Below are positions 58,421 to 64,000 of a stretch of 64,000 nucleotides of DNA, piece after piece. The stretch comes from Alcanivorax sp. S71-1-4. GTDB taxonomy: Bacteria; Pseudomonadota; Gammaproteobacteria; Pseudomonadales; Alcanivoracaceae. The DNA is taken from NCBI RefSeq assembly GCF_009846755.1, contig NZ_AQOR01000010.1:1-64000 (forward strand), written 5' to 3'. Positions within the stretch are counted from its first letter, which is position 1, and each line of letters begins with the position of its first letter. Both the position numbers and the translations under genes were made by a program. The notes below the pieces were generated by a model. It was not told the origin of the DNA and searched no databases. It saw only the letters and a list, made by a program, of their open reading frames with translations.

Positions 58421-59586
58421 ACCAGTTGCAGAAAGAGGACCCGTCCACACAGCCCTTTATTCTGCTGATCGAGGACGAGGACGCCATTACCCGCCTGTTC
58501 CTGCGCACTTATTCCGAATTCAACCTGATCACCGTACCGAATGTCAGTCAGGCGTTCGAGGTGCTGCGTGAGCGCGGCGAGGAGATCGGCGTACTGCTGG
58601 CCGATCACTATCTGCCGGACGGCACCGGCGTGGAGGTGCTGGCGTGGGCGCGTCAGAAGTTGCCTCATGCCGTGCGGCTGCTGACTACCTCTCATGCTCA
58701 TCTTTCCCAGGCTGTAGCGGCAGTCAATGACGGCGGCATCTCCGGCTACATCATGAAACCCTGGCTGCTGGAAGAACTGCGGGCCAAGCTTGAGCAGTCG
58801 CTACAGAGTTTCACCATGCGCCAACGCGAAATCGAATTGCTCGCCGGCAAGCGTGAAACCCTGATGGCGCTGGCAGCCAGCATCGCCCACGAAATGCGCA
58901 CGCCCCTGGCCACCATCCGCATGCGTGCGGATGCCATCGCCCGGCACTGGCCCATGCTGATGGAGCTGTATCACGAAGCGCTGCATAACGGCCGCATTGA
59001 AACCCCGATGCGGCCACGGCGCTTGCAGAGCATGGCCGACAGCTTCGACACCATCCAGCAGGAAGTGGACCGCTCGAACCTGGTGATCGACATGCTGCTT
59101 GCCTCGGCGAACGCCGGGCAGATTGATACCGCGACCTTTGCCGTATATGGCATCAACCAGTGCATTCATGAAGCGCTTTCCCACTACCCGTTCGAGCCCG
59201 GCGCACGCTCACTGGTGCATCTCGAAGCCGCACCGGATTTCGACTTCTTCGGCTCCGATGTGCTGGTGATGTTCATTCTCTATAACCTGCTCAAGAACGC
59301 GCTGCATGCCGTGCGTGCTGCCGGCAAGGGCGATATTCACATCAGCCTGCAACGCAGCATTCATGGCAATGAAGTGCATTTCCGGGATACCGGACTTGGT
59401 ATTGCACCGGACGCCGTGAAGCGGGTGTTCGATGATTTCTATTCCACCAAACACAATGGCACCGGCGTCGGCCTGTCCTTCTGCCGCAGCGCCATGCGCA
59501 ATATGGGCGGGGATATTTTCTGTGAGTCCGTGCTGGGTGAGTACACGCTGTTCCGGCTTCGCTTCCCCGACTGCGCTCATTTCTGA
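58417..59586 (+). CDS. Receiver-histidine kinase protein (REC then kinase)
   Basis: A soluble 389-residue protein in reversed hybrid order: a receiver domain first (Asp63 in VLLADHYLPDGTG, MKPW), then a kinase with His158 in ASIAHEMRTPLATIR. The ATPase part has YNLLKNALHAV and GTGVGLSFCRSAMRNMGG. The kinase core resembles, from memory, CqsS/LqsS quorum-sensing kinases. It overlaps the membrane kinase gene, so it probably receives phosphate from it and passes it on. No autoinducer synthase is adjacent. Confidence 0.88.
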   Translation: MNQLQKEDPSTQPFILLIEDEDAITRLFLRTYSEFNLITVPNVSQAFEVLRERGEEIGVLLADHYLPDGTGVEVLAWARQKLPHAVRLLTTSHAHLSQAVAAVNDGGISGYIMKPWLLEELRAKLEQSLQSFTMRQREIELLAGKRETLMALAASIAHEMRTPLATIRMRADAIARHWPMLMELYHEALHNGRIETPMRPRRLQSMADSFDTIQQEVDRSNLVIDMLLASANAGQIDTATFAVYGINQCIHEALSHYPFEPGARSLVHLEAAPDFDFFGSDVLVMFILYNLLKNALHAVRAAGKGDIHISLQRSIHGNEVHFRDTGLGIAPDAVKRVFDDFYSTKHNGTGVGLSFCRSAMRNMGGDIFCESVLGEYTLFRLRFPDCAHF

Positions 59587-59656
59587 CAAGCCTGTCGCAT
59601 CGTTTGACACACGCCCCGGCTTTACCGGTGTGTGATTTCGCTTTCGCAGTGATGAT

Positions 59657-59685
59657 AAAAAAGGCGGGCGCCGCATGGCGCCCGC
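59657..59685 (-). terminator. Rho-independent terminator of the thioesterase gene
   Basis: GCGGGCGCC and GGCGCCCGC (59664-59672 and 59677-59685) form a 9-bp stem with a 4-base loop. On the minus strand TTTTTT follows. It lies 50 bases past the stop at 59735. Confidence 0.85.
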
Positions 59686-59734
59686 GAACCCCGGGTCGGT
59701 GTCACCGGCCTCTTCTGTATTTCACACACTTCCC

Positions 59735-60268
59735 TCACACAAGCAGCGGTACCTCGTAACGACGTACCGTTTCCAGCACGTCCGCCGGCAGGCGGCAGAT
59801 GCGACGGTTCAGATCAGCAAACACGATCTGCTGATAACCACCGGACACCAGCTCACCAGTTTCCGCATTGGAAAAGCGGAACAGGATGTAGAAAGACGCG
59901 TTCTTCACCAGTGCGGTATTAACCTGACCACGAATGGTCTGGAACGGGAAGGTCTCCTGCACGTAATCATTGTGCGCAGCCTTGGTGATGAAGACGCCTT
60001 TGTCCTGCAGCATGTCTGCCGACACACACTTGAAGAACCAGGCCTCGCGGCACACACCTTGCCATTCGAAGTAGCGGGCAAAGTAGGTGTTGGTGTAGGC
60101 ATTGGAATCCTTCAGGTAGGTCTCGATGCGATGCTCGTAGGTACGCTCCGCCAACGTGTACGGCAACGACTGCCAGTCGGTAATGTCGTACTCCACCGGC
60201 AGCGGTTGCGGCTGGGTAGCCCAGTTGGCGTGGGTGATATCCGCGTGTTTGAGAGCGGCGTTATGCAT
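59735..60268 (-). CDS. Hotdog-fold acyl thioesterase
   Basis: A 177-residue protein with a single hotdog domain. The pattern around YTNTYFARYFEWQGVCREAWF matches hotdog thioesterases of the kind found with enediyne polyketide synthases. A beta meander follows (QVNTALVKNASFYILFRFSN, then GYQQIVFADLNRRIC). A strong ribosome site (AAGGAG) precedes ATG 60268. No polyketide genes are nearby, so the substrate is open; an acyl-CoA from lipid metabolism is plausible. Confidence 0.82.
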   Translation of the reverse strand: MHNAALKHADITHANWATQPQPLPVEYDITDWQSLPYTLAERTYEHRIETYLKDSNAYTNTYFARYFEWQGVCREAWFFKCVSADMLQDKGVFITKAAHNDYVQETFPFQTIRGQVNTALVKNASFYILFRFSNAETGELVSGGYQQIVFADLNRRICRLPADVLETVRRYEVPLLV

Positions 60269-60455
60269 GGTGAATCTCCTTTCTGGTCTGGATTTAATAG
60301 CGGAGCGACATTGCTCCGCTTCCAACGGTAGTCCAGAAAGGATGTGACGGTGATAACAGTTCGGGTGGGGTGTGGGTGGCGCTTCTGCATGGAATCAAGG
60401 CCCGTGCACAGGGAGCACCGTATCAGCAGGATGATGTCATTTTGATTTCAAATAT

Positions 60456-60486
60456 ACACCTATATTTTCATGAAAAGGTGTTTTTC
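60456..60486. terminator. AT-rich hairpin between the thioesterase and mnmE
   Basis: ACACCT (60456-60461) and AGGTGT (60476-60481) enclose the palindrome TTTTCATGAAAA; TTTTT follows on the plus strand. A GC hairpin at 60500-60518 lies between it and the mnmE stop. Either or both may end mnmE transcription. The 60420-60500 patch is clearly AT-rich for this genome. Confidence 0.45.
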
Positions 60487-60573
60487 CATTAATAAGGTTG
60501 GCGGGCCTGAATCCCGCCCTTTCCAGTGGCTTGCCCAGCTCGCCTTCGGCGGACTGCCAGCGGCGCGACGTTG

Positions 60574-61956
60574 TTATTTGCCGATACAGAAACTGGAAAA
60601 TATCCGGCCCAGCAAATCATCCGCCGAAAACACCCCCGTGATCTCTTCCAGGGCGCGTTGCGCGTTGCGAAGGTCCTCGGCCAGTAACTCGCCCGCCGCA
60701 TGGTCCCCTAACTGACGCGCCCCGTGCTGCAGCGAAGTCAGCGCCAACTCCAGTGCACTCAGGTGCCGGCGGCGCGCGGAGAACGGGCTCGCTTCACCAC
60801 TGTGAAAACCCACGCTTTGCTTCAGGTAATCCTGCAGTGCACTCAACCCGTCGCCGTGTGCGGCGGAGATGGCCAGGGTATCCGGACGGTTTGATTGGAT
60901 ACCGGGCTCCAACCCGGACAGGTCCGCCTTGTTCAGTATCAGGGTCAGTGGAATCCCCAGCGACGACAGCGTGCGCTGCCCTTCCGGCAGCAACTGGTCA
61001 GGCTGGTCGAGCTGCGCCGGGGTCACCGTGGTTGAATCCACCACCAGCAGAATCCGGTCTGCCTGTTCGATGGCCTGCCAGGCACGGCGGATGCCTTCCT
61101 GTTCCACCACATCCGGTGATTCACGCAGGCCGGCGGTGTCGATCAGGTTCAGGGGCATGCCGTCGAGCTGGATGGTTTCACGCAGCACGTCGCGGGTGGT
61201 GCCGGCGATATCGGTGACGATGGCCACGTCGTTGCCGGCCAGGGCATTGAGCAGGGAAGATTTGCCGGCGTTGGGCCGGCCGGCGATCACCAGGGTCATG
61301 CCTTCGCGCAGCAGGCTGCCGCGACGGGCGGTGGCGAGCACTTCGGCGGTGGCGCGAATCAGGTCGTTCAGGTCGCCGGCGACTTTGCCGTCGGACAGGA
61401 AATCGATTTCCTCTTCGGGAAAGTCGATGGCGGCCTCGACGTAGATGCGCAACTGGATCAGTTGTTCGACCAGGTTGTTCACGGCGTCGGAAAACGCGCC
61501 GCGCAGTGATCCCACCGCCGCGCGGGCGGCAGCGACAGTGCCGGCGTCAATAAGATCGGCGATGCCTTCCGCCTGGGTCAGGTCCATGCGGTCGTTCAGG
61601 AAGGCCCGCATGGAGAATTCACCGGGCCGGGCCTGGCGGGCGCCCTGGCGGATGCAGGCCTGCACCAGCTGATCCAGCAGCACCGGGCCGCCGTGGCCCT
61701 GCAGTTCCACCACGTCTTCGCCGGTAAACGATTTCGGGCCCGGGAAATAAAGCACCAGCCCTTCGTCGATCAGTTGGCCTTCGGCATCGCGGAAGCTGCT
61801 GAAATGGGCATGGCGCGGTGTAAGGGGCCGGCTGGCCGGCATTAACGCGCTGGCGACAGCCAGCGCGCGCGGCCCGGACAGGCGCACGATCCCCACGCCG
61901 CCACGACCGGGCGCGGTGGCAATGGCAACGATGGTGTCGGTATCAGGTTGGGTCAT
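60574..61956 (-). CDS. mnmE: tRNA modification GTPase MnmE (TrmE)
   Basis: Works with MnmG on tRNA wobble uridine. The 460 residues include an N-terminal formyl-THF-binding domain ([22 protein letters not shown]). The inserted G domain has [22 protein letters not shown] and NKADL, and the essential CIGK C-terminus is present. It is separated from yidC by a terminator. Confidence 0.98.
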   Translation of the reverse strand: MTQPDTDTIVAIATAPGRGGVGIVRLSGPRALAVASALMPASRPLTPRHAHFSSFRDAEGQLIDEGLVLYFPGPKSFTGEDVVELQGHGGPVLLDQLVQACIRQGARQARPGEFSMRAFLNDRMDLTQAEGIADLIDAGTVAAARAAVGSLRGAFSDAVNNLVEQLIQLRIYVEAAIDFPEEEIDFLSDGKVAGDLNDLIRATAEVLATARRGSLLREGMTLVIAGRPNAGKSSLLNALAGNDVAIVTDIAGTTRDVLRETIQLDGMPLNLIDTAGLRESPDVVEQEGIRRAWQAIEQADRILLVVDSTTVTPAQLDQPDQLLPEGQRTLSSLGIPLTLILNKADLSGLEPGIQSNRPDTLAISAAHGDGLSALQDYLKQSVGFHSGEASPFSARRRHLSALELALTSLQHGARQLGDHAAGELLAEDLRNAQRALEEITGVFSADDLLGRIFSSFCIGK

Positions 61957-61986
61957 GGCGGGAGTATACGGGTTGGGCGCCTTAAA

Positions 61987-62016
61987 CCGAAAAGCCCGGC
62001 GCGAAGGCCGGGCTTT
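61987..62016 (-). terminator. Rho-independent terminator between yidC and mnmE
   Basis: AAAGCCCGGC and GCCGGGCTTT (61991-62000, 62007-62016) form a 10-bp stem with a 6-base loop. GCTTTTC follows on the minus strand. It lies 20 bases past the yidC stop. Confidence 0.88.
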
Positions 62017-62037
62017 CGAAAGCGGCGCAGGGCCGGA

Positions 62038-63789
62038 TCACTCGTTTTCGATTTTCCGGGTGATCAGCCACTGCTGGCCGATGGACAGCAGGTTGTTGGT
62101 CAGCCAGTACAGGACCAGACCCGCCGGGAACCAGAGGAAGAACACCGTGAACACCACCGGCATCCACTTCATCACCTGGGCCTGGGTCGGGTCCGGCGGC
62201 GTCGGGTTCAGGCGCATCTGGAACCACATCGAGGCGCCCATCAACAACGGCAGGATAAACCAGGGGTCCATCAGCGACAGATCCTGAATCCAGCCGAAGA
62301 AGGGTGCCTGGCGCAGTTCCACCGATTCCAGCAGCACGTAGTACAGCGCGATAAACACCGGCATCTGCACCAGCACCGGCAGGCAGCCGCCAAGCGGATT
62401 GATCTTTTCTTTCTGGTAGAGCTTCATCAGCTCCATCGACTGTTTCTGGCGATCGCTCTTGTGCTGCTCACGAATGCGCTGCATTTCCGGCGCCACCTTC
62501 CGCATGCGCGCCATGGAGCGGTAGCTGGTGGCCGAGAGTTTGAAGAACAGCAGCTTGATGATCAGCGTCAGCAGGATAATGGCCACCCCCCAGTTGCCGA
62601 CGCCAAAGCCGATATCGAACTCGTTGCCGAAAATGCTGATCTGGCCGCTCTGCAGGAACACCAGCAGGGCAAAGATCGGCTGGGAGATAAACCACAGCCA
62701 GCCATAGTCCACGGTCATGTCCAGGCCGGGGCTGATGGCGCTGAGTTTGTCCTGTTGTTTCGGGCCGGCGTAGAACTCGGCGTACAGCACGCCTTCATCC
62801 CCCGGTGCCACCGTGGTGGTCGGGGACACGAAGCGCAGAATGTACTCGTCGGCGTTGCTGCGATAAACGCTGCTGTAGACCTGGCGCTGGGTGCTGTCGG
62901 GAATCCAGGCGGACAGGAAGTAGTGCTGGATCATGGCGATCCAGCCGCCGTCCTCGGTCAGACGCAGGTTGGATTCCTTCATGTCCTTGAGGCGCAGCTT
63001 GTTGTAGGGCTTTTCGCTGTTCCAGTAAGCCGCCCCCAGGTACGTCGGCATCGGCGCGAAACCGCCGGTGGCCTTGCCCGGATCATCGCTGCCATCACGC
63101 TTGATCTGGCCGTACAGGGCACCTTGCCAGGGGCTGCTGCCGTTGTTGCGCACAATGTGCGACTGGCGAATCAGGTGACTGCCACGCTCGAAGGTGTAGC
63201 GCTTGATGATATCCACCCCGTTGGCCTGGCGCAGGGTCAGGTCAACGTTCAGTTCGTACTCGCCGTCAAGCAGTTGGTACTCGCCCTTTTCAGCCTGCCA
63301 GGTGGGGCGTCCCTCGGCGCTGTCGGTGCCGTTGGCGCCAACAATGCCGCTCTGGGCCACATAGGTCCGGGTGCTGGAGCGCTCAAGCAGCGTAAACGGC
63401 TGGTCCGGCGTGTCGACATGGCGCGGGTAGTCGAGCAGCGACAAGCGAACGATGTCGCCGCCTAGCCGGTCGATTTCCATTTCCAGCACATCGGTACGGA
63501 CCCGGATGATGCGATCAGAGCCCGGCGTGGCCTGTGGCTCGGAGACGGCAACGTCGGGCGTGGCCGGCGCGGGCGTCGGCACATCCTCGATGCCGGGGAC
63601 CGCCTCATTGCCGGCATCAGCCTGTGGCACGGGAGGCGCGGCCGGATCATCCGGAATCTGCGTGGCGGTGTCGGTAATGGTGGCCTGATCCTGGTCGGGG
63701 ACGAGGACGTAATCCTTCTGCCAGGCCAGAATCATCATATAGGTCACCACAGCGATGGCGACCAGAATAAGAGCGCGCTTGATTTCCAT
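62038..63789 (-). CDS. yidC: Membrane protein insertase YidC
   Basis: Inserts and folds inner membrane proteins, alone or with Sec. It has 583 residues, somewhat longer than the 548 of Escherichia coli. It has an N-terminal helix (IKRALILVAIAVVTYMMIL) and a long periplasmic domain with a Pro/Ala/Val-rich linker near residues 45-80. The conserved insertase core of five helices begins near residue 360 (MARMRKVAPEMQRIREQHK, then GGCLPVLVQMPVFIALYYVL). Its start is 42 bases past the rnpA stop. Confidence 0.97.
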   Translation of the reverse strand: MEIKRALILVAIAVVTYMMILAWQKDYVLVPDQDQATITDTATQIPDDPAAPPVPQADAGNEAVPGIEDVPTPAPATPDVAVSEPQATPGSDRIIRVRTDVLEMEIDRLGGDIVRLSLLDYPRHVDTPDQPFTLLERSSTRTYVAQSGIVGANGTDSAEGRPTWQAEKGEYQLLDGEYELNVDLTLRQANGVDIIKRYTFERGSHLIRQSHIVRNNGSSPWQGALYGQIKRDGSDDPGKATGGFAPMPTYLGAAYWNSEKPYNKLRLKDMKESNLRLTEDGGWIAMIQHYFLSAWIPDSTQRQVYSSVYRSNADEYILRFVSPTTTVAPGDEGVLYAEFYAGPKQQDKLSAISPGLDMTVDYGWLWFISQPIFALLVFLQSGQISIFGNEFDIGFGVGNWGVAIILLTLIIKLLFFKLSATSYRSMARMRKVAPEMQRIREQHKSDRQKQSMELMKLYQKEKINPLGGCLPVLVQMPVFIALYYVLLESVELRQAPFFGWIQDLSLMDPWFILPLLMGASMWFQMRLNPTPPDPTQAQVMKWMPVVFTVFFLWFPAGLVLYWLTNNLLSIGQQWLITRKIENE

Positions 63790-63831
63790 AGATAGGACTT
63801 GTTGGCGGCGAGAAAAACGGCGGGCAGTGTC

Positions 63832-64000
63832 TCAGGCCCGGGTGCGCTTGGCAAGCAGCTTGTCCCAGAGGCCGTCGACCTCGGCCCGCAGCGCGGCGGG
63901 ATCGGGGTCGCTCAGGCCACCGCGCAGCAGTACCACCACGTCCAGACCCTGAAGGCTGTCGGGCCGGTGCCGGAAGCTTTCACGGAGCTGGCGCTTGACC
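63832..64000 (-). CDS. rnpA: Ribonuclease P protein component, C-terminal fragment
   Basis: The last 55 codons of RnpA run from the right edge to the TGA at 63832. The family block VKRQLRESFR is followed by GLDVVVLLRGGL. The end is LAKRTRA. RnpA is the protein subunit that assists RNase P RNA in tRNA 5' processing. The N-terminus and upstream rpmH/dnaA are outside the window. YidD normally lies between this gene and yidC, but only 42 bases are present. Confidence 0.93.
   Translation of the reverse strand, partial: VKRQLRESFRHRPDSLQGLDVVVLLRGGLSDPDPAALRAEVDGLWDKLLAKRTRA

Overview
The window is GC-rich chromosomal DNA of a gammaproteobacterium, from the replication-origin side of the chromosome. 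Gene content points to Alcanivorax or a close relative. The marker genes are glmS-glmU, the whole atp operon, parAB, rsmG-mnmG and, at the right edge, mnmE, yidC and the 3' end of rnpA. In relatives the last three lie next to rpmH and dnaA. The best lineage marker is a wax ester synthase/diacylglycerol acyltransferase very close to Alcanivorax AtfA1. It sits among an acyl-CoA dehydrogenase, an acyl-CoA ligase and a hotdog thioesterase, which fits a lipid-storing hydrocarbon degrader. No rRNA, tRNA, CRISPR array or complete transposon was seen.

Layout. 0-2.3 kb: edge of an unknown gene, a PstS-type phosphate-binding protein, and an odd gene joining a Phd/YefM-like N-terminus to an IS5-type transposase N-terminus, just downstream of glmS and its empty attTn7 site. 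2.5-13.1 kb: glmS, glmU and atpCDGAHFEBI, all on the minus strand, with a clear sigma70-type promoter before atpI and a terminator-like hairpin between atpI and atpB. 13.4-21.6 kb: an MFS transporter divergent from cyoABCD, a SURF1-family gene and a RegB/RegA redox two-component pair, which reads as a self-regulated quinol-oxidase locus. 21.6-24.8 kb: a minus-strand set of four poorly known genes (two DUF2589-like, one zinc ribbon, one orphan) behind a LysR regulator. This is the best candidate for an undescribed system. 25.1-29.5 kb: parB, parA, rsmG, mnmG.

29.6-60.3 kb: a large accessory block that separates mnmG from mnmE. It holds a K+/H+ antiporter, acyl-CoA dehydrogenase, hybrid kinase, SDR plus wax ester synthase, slipin plus NfeD protease, cold shock protein, RapA, a YbaY-domain lipoprotein, a zeta-type toxin with ParD-like antitoxin, an esterase, GdhA, a YgjP-type metallopeptidase, a CBS-domain kinase with a double-receiver protein, an acyl-CoA ligase, FumC, a second membrane kinase followed by a receiver-kinase protein, and a thioesterase. 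60.5-64 kb: mnmE, yidC and partial rnpA; yidD is missing from its usual place.

Two copies of a long inverted-repeat (MITE-like) element lie at about 25.0 and 45.5 kb. The second has near-identical 44-bp arms, an internal 25-bp tandem array, and supplies the stop codon of the neighbouring lipoprotein gene. Long ORFs antisense to atpD/atpG, atpA, mnmG and other genes were treated as GC-driven shadows.
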